A DNA stretch of 12,247 bases, taken from positions 1-12,247 of the forward strand of contig DAOWHD010000046.1 in the NCBI GenBank assembly GCA_030641605.1. The letters run 5' to 3'. The first letter of the stretch is position 1. Every line of letters begins with the position of its first letter. A program made the translations under genes and the position numbers. Below, piece after piece: positions 1-5,940 of the stretch. A model generated the notes under the pieces. It was not told where the DNA came from. It made no database searches and saw only the letters and a program-made list of their open reading frames with translations. Origin of the DNA: Thermoplasmata archaeon. Lineage in GTDB: Archaea; Thermoplasmatota; E2; DHVEG-1.

Positions 1-53
1 ATGTGATAGACCATCTGACATATGATAAAAAGTTTGGTTACAAAAGTAAATAA
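1..53 (+). CDS. Possible 3' end of a gene entering from the left edge
   Basis: The frame read from base 3 is open to a TAA at 51-53 and would end a protein in VIDHLTYDKKFGYKSK. The hydrophilic, lysine-rich tail looks like a plausible C-terminus, and the repeat block begins immediately after the stop. Only about 16 codons are visible, so neither the product nor the reality of the gene can be established from this window. Confidence 0.3.
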   Translation, partial: VIDHLTYDKKFGYKSK

Positions 54-126
54 TTACGTCTTCTAAAATTCCAAATTTTTCGTATTTCTCGGAGGAATAA
101 GGAGGCTTACGGCCTACACCCAGCAC
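53..126 (+). repeat. Long dispersed repeat, copy 1 (74 bp)
   Basis: This 74-bp segment matches 1176-1249 at about 60 of 74 positions by eye, without gaps. Its 3' part is the strongest section, with the core GGAGGCTTACGGCCTACACC at 101-120 followed by CAGCAC. The core contains a small inverted repeat, AGGC-TTACG-GCCT. It lies downstream of the recombinase remnant, in the gap after the left-edge reading frame. No coding potential is apparent. Confidence 0.75.
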
Positions 127-146
127 CTTCTGACTTCTAAGGGGTT

Positions 147-188
147 AAATTTACGTCTTCTGTCTTCAAATTTACGGGTTCTGTCTTG
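147..188 (+). repeat. Two tandem 21-bp repeats beside the recombinase 3' end
   Basis: Two adjacent 21-bp units, 147-167 and 168-188, both begin AAATTTACG and contain TTCTGTCTT. They agree at 18 of 21 positions. They are enclosed by an 8-bp inverted repeat, CTTCTGAC at 127-134 and GTCAGAAG at 189-196. The TTACGTCTTC motif also opens the 74-bp repeats. The position next to a recombinase gene would suit an attachment or recombinase arm site, but that is inference. Confidence 0.55.
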
Positions 189-205
189 GTCAGAAGAAGT
201 TGTTA

Positions 206-605
206 TTACTGGTAGCTAAATGCTTCTTCTGTCTGGCCATAAGTTTTTAGTGATCTTATGGCTTGTAAATAGACATCTTGAGATATCTCTCCACTCGCCA
301 GTCTTTGTGCCAATTGCAGATGTAAGTTTGAGGGATTCTGTTGATTTTTAATTTCTGGAACTGGTTCTGGTTGTGTCTTTGTTTTTTCTGGTTTTATGTC
401 TAATGACATGCCCCTCATGTAAGCTTCTTTTACATGTTGATCTGACATTTGAACATAACTTTGAAGCGTATCGTATCTTTTGTGTCGGCTTTGTTTTCTA
501 ATTTCTTCTAGGTTTAGTCCCTTCTCTGCCATGTGTGTTATACTTGATATTCTGAATAGATGTGGGTATACTCGTTTTGTCAATCCAATCTCTGATGCAT
601 ATCTG
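206..605 (-). pseudogene. Tyrosine recombinase (XerC/D-like integrase), C-terminal catalytic remnant
   Basis: The minus-strand frame is open from 676 to a TAA at 206-208 (156 codons), but only the part from about base 601 downward looks like a recombinase. It carries the C-terminal half of the phage-integrase catalytic domain: RVYPHLFR gives the H-x-x-R pair (H39, R42), H65 lies in SRH, and Y74 in QSYVQMS is the expected nucleophile, nine residues after the histidine as usual. A short C-terminal tail, with LASGEISQDVYLQAIRSL at about residues 127-144, resembles a SHOCT-like tail. The N-terminal core-binding domain and the first catalytic arginine are missing, so it should be inactive alone. 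The first 25 codons are antisense to a zinc-ribbon reading frame and are probably not recombinase sequence. This looks like a broken gene left by a rearrangement at about base 600; a standalone small DNA-binding protein is less likely. Confidence 0.75.
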
Positions 606-699
606 TAAGATATGTGGTGCTGAATATTCAAAAGAAGAAATGCTATCTGATGATGTATGTTTGAATTGTGGCTCATTAATGATACATGAAGATTTATAA
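595..699 (+). CDS. 34-residue zinc-ribbon mini-ORF, possibly a truncated gene tail
   Basis: From ATG 595 to TAA 697-699 the frame encodes a 34-residue peptide. It contains CKICG near the start and CLNCG near the end, two CxxC knuckles 15 residues apart, as in small archaeal zinc ribbons. No ribosome binding site is visible and the ATG sits exactly where the recombinase similarity on the other strand stops. The reading frame is closed upstream at 553-555. The most likely reading is the 3' end of a larger zinc-ribbon gene whose front was lost when it joined the recombinase remnant. A genuine small protein cannot be excluded. Only one of the two overlapping antisense frames can be functional over 595-676, and the paired cysteines favour this one. 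Confidence 0.5.
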   Translation: MHICKICGAEYSKEEMLSDDVCLNCGSLMIHEDL

Positions 700-703
700 T
701 AAT

Positions 704-749
704 AAATTATAAATAGTAAAAGCCACAAATATAATAGCAGAAGAGGTGA
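704..749 (+). promoter_or_regulatory. TATA box and ribosome binding site for the 753-974 gene
   Basis: AAATTATAAATA at 704-715 fits an archaeal TATA box, placing a start of transcription near 735. GAGGTGA at 743-749 complements the archaeal 16S rRNA 3' end and ends 3 bases before the ATG at 753, which supports that start over the in-frame ATGs at 759 and 768. Confidence 0.5.
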
Positions 750-752
750 ATC

Positions 753-974
753 ATGACGATGGATCATATGGAACTTATTGATTATATCATTAATATAGAG
801 GCAAATTTAAAGAAGGAACAATTGAAAGAAATTACTGATATTAATGATAGTTTAAAACTATTAAAGAGGACTTATTTGGAGTTTAGAAAAGATAATCCAA
901 AGTATGAAAGTGTCTATGTATACGAAACTGCTAGATATCCACCAAATGAAAAACCTCATGATACTTTAAATTAA
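753..974 (+). CDS. Small hypothetical protein, 73 residues
   Basis: I do not recognise this protein. The start at 753 is supported by GAGGTGA just upstream. The product is hydrophilic, with no membrane segment and no cysteine. Residues from about 5 to 48 are rich in Leu, Ile, Lys and Glu with spacing that suggests two amphipathic helices or a short coiled coil; the tail has aromatic and proline residues (YVYETARYPPNEKP). It lies between a recombinase remnant and a toxin-antitoxin pair in a repeat-rich accessory zone, so it may be cargo of a mobile or decayed element. An antitoxin or DNA-binding role is possible but has no motif support. The promoter and ribosome binding site argue that it is a real gene. 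Confidence 0.6.
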   Translation: MTMDHMELIDYIINIEANLKKEQLKEITDINDSLKLLKRTYLEFRKDNPKYESVYVYETARYPPNEKPHDTLN

Positions 975-1052
975 GATATTGTAGGTTAATCATCCTTTCT
1001 TTTATTGACTCCAATATATTTTCTCCACACCTCTATTAGTTAAGTACCTCCT

Positions 1053-1077
1053 AACCACCTGTATACTAACAGGGGTT
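1053..1077 (+). other. 9-bp hairpin with one bulged base
   Basis: AACC-A-CCTGT at 1053-1062 pairs with ACAGG-GGTT at 1069-1077 around the loop ATACTA, giving nine base pairs with a single bulged A. It lies about 80 bp downstream of the 753-974 stop. No T-run follows, so a simple terminator is doubtful. A transcript 3' structure or recombination site is possible. Confidence 0.45.
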
Positions 1078-1146
1078 CACTCCAAGTTATTATCTACTCG
1101 ACTTCTGTTTTCATTTATTATCCAAATCGTCAAATAATAAACGATG

Positions 1147-1175
1147 TAAGGAGGCTTATGGCCTACACTCAGCAC
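1147..1175 (+). repeat. Dispersed repeat core, copy 2
   Basis: This copy reads TAAGGAGGCTTATGGCCTAC followed by ACTCAGCAC. It differs from copy 1 by two substitutions (C to T twice). It directly abuts copy 3, so copies 2 and 3 form a head-to-tail pair. Confidence 0.75.
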
Positions 1176-1249
1176 ATTACGTCTTCAAAAATTCTGAAAT
1201 TTCAGGTTTTCTCGGAGGATTAAGGCGGCTTACGACCTACACCCAACTT
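1176..1249 (+). repeat. Long dispersed repeat, copy 3 (74 bp)
   Basis: This segment aligns without gaps to 53-126, sharing ATTACGTCTTC at the start, TTCTCGGAGGA in the middle and GCGGCTTACGACCTACACCC in the core. It is the most diverged copy of the core. The conserved length of 74 bp suggests a defined unit rather than chance similarity. Confidence 0.7.
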
Positions 1250-1332
1250 TTTTCAGGATATATAAAACAGGAGCGAAAATATAAAAACTCCAGAATTTTT
1301 ATATAAAAATGGAAATTGAATTAAAGATAATT

Positions 1333-1399
1333 ACCAAAACATATAAATATCAAGACATAACATACATATTACACATAATAAACATAATATATGGGTGAT
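1333..1399 (+). promoter_or_regulatory. Promoter and ribosome binding site of the toxin-antitoxin operon
   Basis: ATATAAATAT at 1341-1350, preceded by the A/C-rich CCAAAAC as a possible BRE, predicts transcription starting near 1370. GGGTGAT at 1393-1399 is a good archaeal ribosome binding site 5 bases before ATG 1405 and fixes the start of the antitoxin. Confidence 0.55.
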
Positions 1400-1404
1400 A
1401 AGAA

Positions 1405-1620
1405 ATGGTAAGTATGACTTTATCAATTCCAAACGAACTAAAGAAAGAGATGGAGCTGTTTCCAGAAATAAATTGGTCAGTAGTTGCAAGAGAATCGATA
1501 AAAAGAAAGATATCAATTCTTCAAGAAATGAACAGAATACTTTCAAAAAGCGAACTTACCGACGAAGATGCGGTTCTTTTTGGAAAAAGGATAACAAAAA
1601 GAGTTGTCAAAAAATTATAG
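1405..1620 (+). CDS. vapB: VapB-type antitoxin
   Basis: This 71-residue protein is the likely antitoxin of the following PIN-domain RNase. The N-terminus MVSMTLSIPNELKKEM is the beta-strand and start of helix expected of a ribbon-helix-helix DNA-binding domain. It continues with INWSVVARESIKRKI at about residues 22-36, a pattern I recognise from archaeal VapB-like antitoxins. The charged C-terminal part, about residues 37-71, would wrap and inhibit the toxin. It precedes the toxin by 13 bp in the same orientation, the usual antitoxin-first order. Family knowledge predicts autorepression of the shared promoter. An overlapping longer frame starting at 1395 is out of frame and lacks these features. 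Confidence 0.85.
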   Translation: MVSMTLSIPNELKKEMELFPEINWSVVARESIKRKISILQEMNRILSKSELTDEDAVLFGKRITKRVVKKL

Positions 1621-1633
1621 TGGAGATAAATGA

Positions 1634-2041
1634 ATGGAACTTGTTCTTGATGCGAATATATTATTTTCAGCTTTAATAAAGGAGGGGATCACTCGAGAAT
1701 TAATGCTAGCTGATGAGATTGTTTTATTTACTCCTGAGTATATAATAAATGAATTTCTAGAACATATCGGCGAAATAGCAAAAAAAACCCATGTCGAAAA
1801 ACATGCTCTTATTGACTTTCTCAAAATATTGTTTAAAGAATCAAACATTAACATAATTCCCCTAGACGAAATAAGATCATTTATTGTGGACGCCAAGAAG
1901 ATTTCTCCAGATCCAGATGATGTTTTATATTTTGCCGCTGCAATAAGGATAAGATGCGGTATTTGGTCAAACGATAAAAAACTAAAAAATCAAGAACAAA
2001 TACCAGTATATTCAACCTATGATCTAAAAAATATATTTTGA
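1634..2041 (+). CDS. vapC: PIN-domain toxin, VapC-like ribonuclease
   Basis: This 135-residue protein is a PIN-domain nuclease, expected to cleave RNA with a metal ion bound by acidic residues and to be held inactive by the upstream antitoxin. The acidic set is visible: D6 in VLDANILFSAL, E40 in INEFLEH, D96 in DPDDVLYFAAA and D114 in WSNDKKL. The length fits an intact PIN protein and none of the active-site acids is lost. GGAG at 1622-1625 lies 8 bases before ATG 1634. The nearby ATG at 1630 is in another frame. It is co-transcribed with the antitoxin. The annotation as toxin rests on family and gene order; the specific RNA target cannot be inferred. Confidence 0.88.
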   Translation: MELVLDANILFSALIKEGITRELMLADEIVLFTPEYIINEFLEHIGEIAKKTHVEKHALIDFLKILFKESNINIIPLDEIRSFIVDAKKISPDPDDVLYFAAAIRIRCGIWSNDKKLKNQEQIPVYSTYDLKNIF

Positions 2042-2098
2042 AATTTACTGCTTCTTCTGTCTTGAATAATTATAAATTTTTTAGTATTATAACTGTCT

Positions 2099-2127
2099 TA
2101 AGGAGGCTTACGGCCTAGACCCAGCAC
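2099..2127 (+). repeat. Dispersed repeat core, copy 4
   Basis: This copy reads TAAGGAGGCTTACGGCCTAG followed by ACCCAGCAC, one substitution from copy 1 (C to G). It lies 58 bp past the toxin stop and marks the right end of the repeat-bearing zone. Just upstream, TGCTTCTTCTGTCT at 2049-2062 repeats 221-234 exactly. Confidence 0.75.
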
Positions 2128-2213
2128 AATTTTCACTGAATACAGGAATTTGCCATGTCGGAATGCAAATAGAAAAATCTGAAAAAAGAGCGAAGAAAGA
2201 GCAAAATGGAAAT

Positions 2214-2564
2214 CTATGTTGCTACTACTCTAGATCTAGAATCTGTTAAAACTGGTTCATATTTCTTAATTGTATCTTTGGATTCGATCTCTGCTACTTT
2301 TTCGGCAAGTTCAAAATCAAACTTAAGCATTAACTGTACAAGCCTATTCTCTAGATTTAGTTTGTAAAGAGAAGAATTGCATTGTTCTCTAGTTTTAATT
2401 GCCAGTTTCTTATTTAGTAGAACTTTTAAAACTTTGTAAGCTGTAGGTCTACTTACTTCTGCCTTCTCTGAAATCTCTGTTATGGAATAATCAAATCGCA
2501 GGTAGTCTGCCAAAAAATCTAAAATCTTTGTTTGTGGACTATCTCCAAATATTTCTTTAAACAT
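2214..2564 (-). CDS. Winged helix-turn-helix transcriptional regulator
   Basis: This 116-residue protein is a probable DNA-binding repressor of the archaeal ArsR-like winged-helix type. The opening MFKEIFGDSPQTKILDFLAD is typical of that group. The helix-turn-helix spans about residues 25-50, with SITEISEKAEVSRPTAYKVL containing the recognition helix, and the wing follows with REQCNSSLYKLN at about 59-70. The C-terminal helix, about 72-100, may dimerise. No sensor domain or metal-binding cluster is seen (one cysteine only). A perfect inverted repeat lies 15-33 bp upstream of the ATG, which suggests autoregulation. The gene follows the sulfotransferase on the same strand after an 86-bp gap, so it may have its own promoter. 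Its target beyond itself is unknown. Confidence 0.82.
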   Translation of the reverse strand: MFKEIFGDSPQTKILDFLADYLRFDYSITEISEKAEVSRPTAYKVLKVLLNKKLAIKTREQCNSSLYKLNLENRLVQLMLKFDFELAEKVAEIESKDTIKKYEPVLTDSRSRVVAT

Positions 2565-2578
2565 ACTTACACTTCGCT

Positions 2579-2597
2579 TTGTAACTATACGTTACAA
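2579..2597. promoter_or_regulatory. Candidate operator: perfect 7-5-7 inverted repeat
   Basis: TTGTAAC-TATAC-GTTACAA is a perfect 7-bp inverted repeat with a 5-bp spacer, directly upstream of the winged-helix gene. On the minus strand a TATA-like TTATAACAATATA lies at about 2613-2601, so transcription would begin near the operator. A dimeric winged-helix protein bound here would block its own transcription. This is inference from symmetry and position. Confidence 0.6.
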
Positions 2598-2650
2598 TGG
2601 TATATTGTTATAAGGATATATGGCACTTCAGTAAATTAGTAACACAGTTG

Positions 2651-3775
2651 CTATTTCTTGTATCCATACTCCTCAAAAGTAAGTTTCCACTCGTTGTATA
2701 CTTTCTTCTTGATCCGATCGTCAATCGTATAGTTGTCTGGCGTGTAATTCTCGTGTTTCTTAACATATCGTTCAAACGCAGGTTTTGCCTTTTCAAAACC
2801 TTCCAGCCCTAATTTTGCATATACTGCCTCAATTGTTTTTACTTGATTTTTAACAAAATCTTCATAGCTGATTTCTATCAAGTTTCCCTTAGGTATCAAT
2901 TTTCTATCCTCAAGATACCTTTCAAAAAGAGCACGATAGTTGAATAATATCTCCCTATCTAGTTGTTCACTGCTAACATGCTGAAATGAAAAAATCGGAA
3001 GAATTTTCTTATATAGTTTCCAAGTGGATAGATAAACTTTGTATGGATCTCTATAAATATGAATAAACTTTGCATCTGGATACATCTCAAGAAGTATCGG
3101 TATCTTTGCTGTATTGACAAGACTTTTTAACATTATTCGCTTTCCTTTGTTTTTATAGGTGATTTTCTTCAAAAAATAATTGTAAACCTCCATCCACCTG
3201 TCTTTTATCCCATCGTTTAAGTTTTCAAATAAAACATACTGCCTGAAATACTGCCTCATTCTTTTTGGAAAATACCACCCATGATAAAAGGAATAGGGGC
3301 TAAGATTAGCCACTGCATACTCTTCTTCATATGGCAGATCAGCATTTAGTTCTAAATCATCCATAGGTCGTTTGTCTGGCAAATGATTTTTTACAATATC
3401 TTTAAAAAATTTCTCATTTTCAATAATCATCCCTGGCGCCATAGTCTCGAAAGTAGACACATATGCCAAATTTTTATCTTGTCCGAGCAGATAATGCAGA
3501 AATGTAGTGCCGCTTCTCCAATGTCCAACGATAAAAAGAGGTGATACGACTTTTACATCTTTCAGTTTTTTATCGCATTTCCTTTTCTCATAAATTCTAA
3601 AAGGCATCATTATAATTATCATTACTGTAACATACAATGCCTTTGGTATAAACCGCCAATCAACTCGAAATCTATTTTCTATTAGCAATCTCATCCAGTT
3701 AACAAAAGAGGTCCCAGATAGCGGCTGCTCTCCAATATTGAGATAATCCCTTTTGTCATAGCTTAGTTTGGTCAT
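2651..3775 (-). CDS. Sulfotransferase family protein
   Basis: This protein of about 374 residues matches the PAPS-dependent sulfotransferase fold. The 5'-phosphosulfate-binding loop is GHWRSGTTFLHYLL (from about residue 84, with R87, S88, G89, T90, T91), and the 3'-phosphate-binding segment is IHIYRDPYKVYLSTWKL (R242, D243, followed by S/T). Family members move sulfate from PAPS to sugars, lipids or other hydroxyl groups; the acceptor cannot be read here. A hydrophobic stretch near residues 46-60 with flanking basic residues suggests membrane association. I chose ATG 3775; a TTG at 3781 is two codons upstream in the same frame, and neither has a strong ribosome binding site. A TATA-like AGTATAAAAAAG lies about 50 bp upstream on the minus strand. 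Length is normal and the gene appears intact. Modification of surface glycans is conceivable but unproven. Confidence 0.85.
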   Translation of the reverse strand: MTKLSYDKRDYLNIGEQPLSGTSFVNWMRLLIENRFRVDWRFIPKALYVTVMIIIMMPFRIYEKRKCDKKLKDVKVVSPLFIVGHWRSGTTFLHYLLGQDKNLAYVSTFETMAPGMIIENEKFFKDIVKNHLPDKRPMDDLELNADLPYEEEYAVANLSPYSFYHGWYFPKRMRQYFRQYVLFENLNDGIKDRWMEVYNYFLKKITYKNKGKRIMLKSLVNTAKIPILLEMYPDAKFIHIYRDPYKVYLSTWKLYKKILPIFSFQHVSSEQLDREILFNYRALFERYLEDRKLIPKGNLIEISYEDFVKNQVKTIEAVYAKLGLEGFEKAKPAFERYVKKHENYTPDNYTIDDRIKKKVYNEWKLTFEEYGYKK

Positions 3776-3781
3776 TTTCAA

Positions 3782-3984
3782 TCAGCTTCATATCGTTTTG
3801 TCCCCAAAATGCTCTTCTTTTTTATACTTTTTTATTAAGTGTGTAAAGTATATGTGCATTATAATATATAAATTTTAATAATAAATGTAATTATCATCGA
3901 CAATTGTCTACAATCTATCTTTTAGCAGCGCTTCCTCATAAACGCCTTCTTAAACACGAGTGTTTGATATTTTATCCATAAAAA
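3782..3984. promoter_or_regulatory. Intergenic region with sulfotransferase promoter and two palindromes
   Basis: On the minus strand this spacer has TATA-like elements near 3880-3866 and 3832-3820 that could drive the sulfotransferase gene. It also has a 10-bp perfect palindrome GACAATTGTC at 3899-3908 and AAACAC-GA-GTGTTT at 3952-3965, which lies 20 bp after the pilin-like gene stop. The latter has no T-run, so it is a weak terminator candidate. No coding region is apparent. Confidence 0.4.
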
Positions 3985-4560
3985 TTAATCATCCATCCCA
4001 TCATTACGATGGATAAGTATATATTTCTCATGATTTTTTTCCACAAGTTCAAAAGTTAACGTTGTTTTTCCCCCACTGCTAAATACAAACCCCTGTTCAT
4101 CCTCATTTATAATCCACTTATTATTAACATATTTTCCCTCTCTGAATTTAAAACCTTCTTCAGGGAACCATATAACCTGCTTATTGCTACCTGCAATTCT
4201 ATAAAATATTACCGATCCATTGCACGTCAAACCTGTATCAAAGTTACCGTTATTGTCAGGATCGGGATCCACACCAAAAGCCAAAAACATCAGATTATCG
4301 GGAAAATCAAATGTATGAGTCCTCTTTGTACCATCACTTGTATTGGCTTCATCTACATCCCTATATACGCCACTACTTATCATCGTATATAATTTTGACT
4401 CCAGCATATTGCATTCATTTTCCACTTGATTTTCAGCAAATATTACGCTGAAACTATTGTATCCAAAAGCCACCATAAAGGAGATGACGGCTATGACTGC
4501 TATGCTAATGACAAGCCGCATTGGAATCATTTCAGATGCTGTATCATCTACCTGTTTCAT
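3985..4560 (-). CDS. Pilin-like or pseudopilin-like single-pass surface protein
   Basis: This 191-residue protein has a short charged N-terminus, MKQVDDTASEMIPM, followed by one strongly hydrophobic segment at about residues 15-34 (RLVISIAVIAVISFMVAFGY). The rest is soluble and probably extracellular. The DDTASEMIP context before the hydrophobic helix recalls archaeal type IV pilins, where a prepilin peptidase cuts just before this region; no canonical cleavage motif is obvious, so processing is uncertain. An acidic Asn/Asp-rich stretch (VDPDPDNNGNFD, about residues 97-108) could bind calcium. Two cysteines are present. It begins 23 bp after the HerA-like gene on the same strand and is probably co-transcribed with it. 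The neighbouring secretion ATPase and T2SF protein support a minor pilin or pseudopilin role. Another anchored extracellular protein remains possible. Confidence 0.65.
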   Translation of the reverse strand: MKQVDDTASEMIPMRLVISIAVIAVISFMVAFGYNSFSVIFAENQVENECNMLESKLYTMISSGVYRDVDEANTSDGTKRTHTFDFPDNLMFLAFGVDPDPDNNGNFDTGLTCNGSVIFYRIAGSNKQVIWFPEEGFKFREGKYVNNKWIINEDEQGFVFSSGGKTTLTFELVEKNHEKYILIHRNDGMDD

Positions 4561-4583
4561 GCAAGTCCAACCAAAGAATTGTT

Positions 4584-5879
4584 TTATTGAGGTTCTATAA
4601 CAAGTGGTTCAGCCCCACCATGCCAACTATGGCGATGACGTATTTTTATGATATGTACCGACTCTGAAGTATCATCAATCACAAGTGCGACTCCCTTTTC
4701 ATCCCCCATTTTCTTAATGGATTCTCTAATGCCCTCTTGCATATGCACAGGGCGAATTTTACCTAATGCCGAGATATCTTCCTGAGATGTAAGCCTATGA
4801 CACAGTATAATATCACAGTGAGACATAATCTCCTGGTCCAGACTGCTAGGACGTTGAGTCGCCAGTAGAAGAGAAAGGCCCGGTTGCCTACCCTGTCGCA
4901 TCCATTTATTGATAAAAACATCTTTACTCAGGCTATTTTTGCCATCTGGTAAAAAAAGTTGTGCTTCGTCAATTGCCAACCATACCATAGGAATTCCATT
5001 TTCCTCTACGTCATGTCCCATTTTTTTTAACTCATAAATCTTACGCTCTTGTACACGTTCCTCATAGATTTTTTCACCGACAAGACTTGTTACTATGACC
5101 TTTAGAGTTTGGTCAGATAAGTGACTAATATCAAGAACCGCTATGCCTCCTCGTGTTACAATTTCATTAACACCCATTCCCACTCTATCAAAAATGCCCC
5201 ATGATTCTGCCATGGCAAGAAAATTTTCAGCAACACCACAAACAGCATCATTACTTCTTTTATCTATTTTGATACATTCCAACAATTCTTGAATAGAAAA
5301 TCTGTTTGATTCTGATTGCATTTTAAGGACTGCACGTGTCAGAACAATTCCAAAGGGATCAGTATATTTAACGTTGAAAAGTTGACACCAATGAAAAGGC
5401 GATAGTTCTGACGTTCTGATGGAAAAGCTATGAGCATCAATCCCTTTTGATCTATACTCATTGACAAATTTTTTAGGTACAAGAAGATTTATATCCACGC
5501 CTTTAGGGGTATCATCCCATCTGCTAAGCTTTTCTACATTAGCCATATTTGGAAAATGCATTGGCCAAAAAATACCAAGCGTATCAACAACAACAACTCC
5601 AAGATTGTTTTTTATCTCTTCTTCAAGCCGCGCAATTTCTTCTACAAAAACACCCATCGTGTAGGACTTTCCGTAACCACGTTTACCACATATTAAAATT
5701 ATGTGGGGGCGTAAGATATCTACATAAACCTCTGCACCCAGAGATGAATCCAAAGCATAATATCGACCTATGTTTAATGCCCCTCGTGAAACTTTCTCTT
5801 TTCTCCCCAGCACGTATTGTTTTCCTAAAGCATTTTTTGCCACTTCAGAAACATGTTTTTTCAACTTTAAATTCCCCAT
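4584..5879 (-). CDS. HerA/FtsK-superfamily ATPase (DUF87-like)
   Basis: This 431-residue protein is a P-loop motor of the HerA/FtsK superfamily. The Walker A motif is GKRGYGKS at residues 65-72 and Walker B is WLAIDE at 300-305. A strand ending in VVVVDTLGIF lies at about 95-104, and MRQGRQPGLSLLLATQRP follows Walker B, with the TQ-R of the sensor region characteristic of HerA proteins. The N-terminal 60 residues may form the small beta domain seen in HerA (GALNIGRYY). HerA itself pumps or unwinds DNA with NurA during end resection, but no NurA gene is adjacent here. The gene diverges from a secretion ATPase and is followed by a pilin-like gene, so a dedicated role in this machine, such as substrate coupling or assembly, is plausible. 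ATG 5879 has no ribosome binding site, consistent with a short or absent leader. Confidence 0.85.
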   Translation of the reverse strand: MGNLKLKKHVSEVAKNALGKQYVLGRKEKVSRGALNIGRYYALDSSLGAEVYVDILRPHIILICGKRGYGKSYTMGVFVEEIARLEEEIKNNLGVVVVDTLGIFWPMHFPNMANVEKLSRWDDTPKGVDINLLVPKKFVNEYRSKGIDAHSFSIRTSELSPFHWCQLFNVKYTDPFGIVLTRAVLKMQSESNRFSIQELLECIKIDKRSNDAVCGVAENFLAMAESWGIFDRVGMGVNEIVTRGGIAVLDISHLSDQTLKVIVTSLVGEKIYEERVQERKIYELKKMGHDVEENGIPMVWLAIDEAQLFLPDGKNSLSKDVFINKWMRQGRQPGLSLLLATQRPSSLDQEIMSHCDIILCHRLTSQEDISALGKIRPVHMQEGIRESIKKMGDEKGVALVIDDTSESVHIIKIRHRHSWHGGAEPLVIEPQ

Positions 5880-5940
5880 CTTTAATTTAGAAAAATATAT
5901 ATTGCAAGTTTATATATTTTGTGCGCGAGGAACGAAATTC
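5880..5940. promoter_or_regulatory. Shared divergent promoter region
   Basis: Only 61 bp separate the two divergent ATGs. The near-symmetrical TTTATATATTTT at 5909-5920 is TATA-like on both strands. It lies about 26 bp before ATG 5941 and 35 bp before ATG 5879, and could nucleate transcription both ways. A second TATA-like run is at 5892-5902. GAGG at 5927-5930 may serve as a ribosome binding site for the rightward gene. Linked regulation of both arms follows from the compact layout. Confidence 0.6.

Larger units (their letters stand above)
975..1404. other. Gene-free repeat-rich spacer
   Basis: I see no credible coding region in this 430-bp stretch. It holds a bulged hairpin at 1053-1077, two head-to-tail repeat copies at 1147-1249, a TATA-like AAATATAAAAAC at 1278-1289, a perfect 16-bp AT-only palindrome ATTTTTATATAAAAAT at 1295-1310, and the toxin-antitoxin promoter near 1333-1350. 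The palindrome is a candidate operator, but its AT-only composition makes chance plausible. Confidence 0.6.

Noticed and set aside
498..767. 89-codon minus-strand open frame over the recombinase/zinc-ribbon junction
   Set aside because: It overlaps both better-supported frames, has a Tyr/Ile/Leu-rich composition typical of antisense AT-rich DNA, and shows no motif or ribosome binding site.
1295..1310. 16-bp AT-only palindrome as the toxin-antitoxin operator
   Set aside because: AT-only palindromes arise easily by chance in this base composition, and it lies about 95 bp before the antitoxin start; kept only as a note in the spacer entry.
1395..1676. 93-codon plus-strand frame overlapping the antitoxin and the toxin start
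   Set aside because: It is frame-shifted relative to the recognisable antitoxin and contains no family pattern.
98..2127. The dispersed repeats as a CRISPR array
   Set aside because: Only four imperfect copies with irregular spacing from 45 to 1020 bp, and no cas genes in the window.
5770..5940. 57-codon N-terminal extension of the secretion ATPase
   Set aside because: The extension is antisense to the HerA-like gene start and spans the shared promoter; ATG 5941 fits the TATA spacing and GAGG site.
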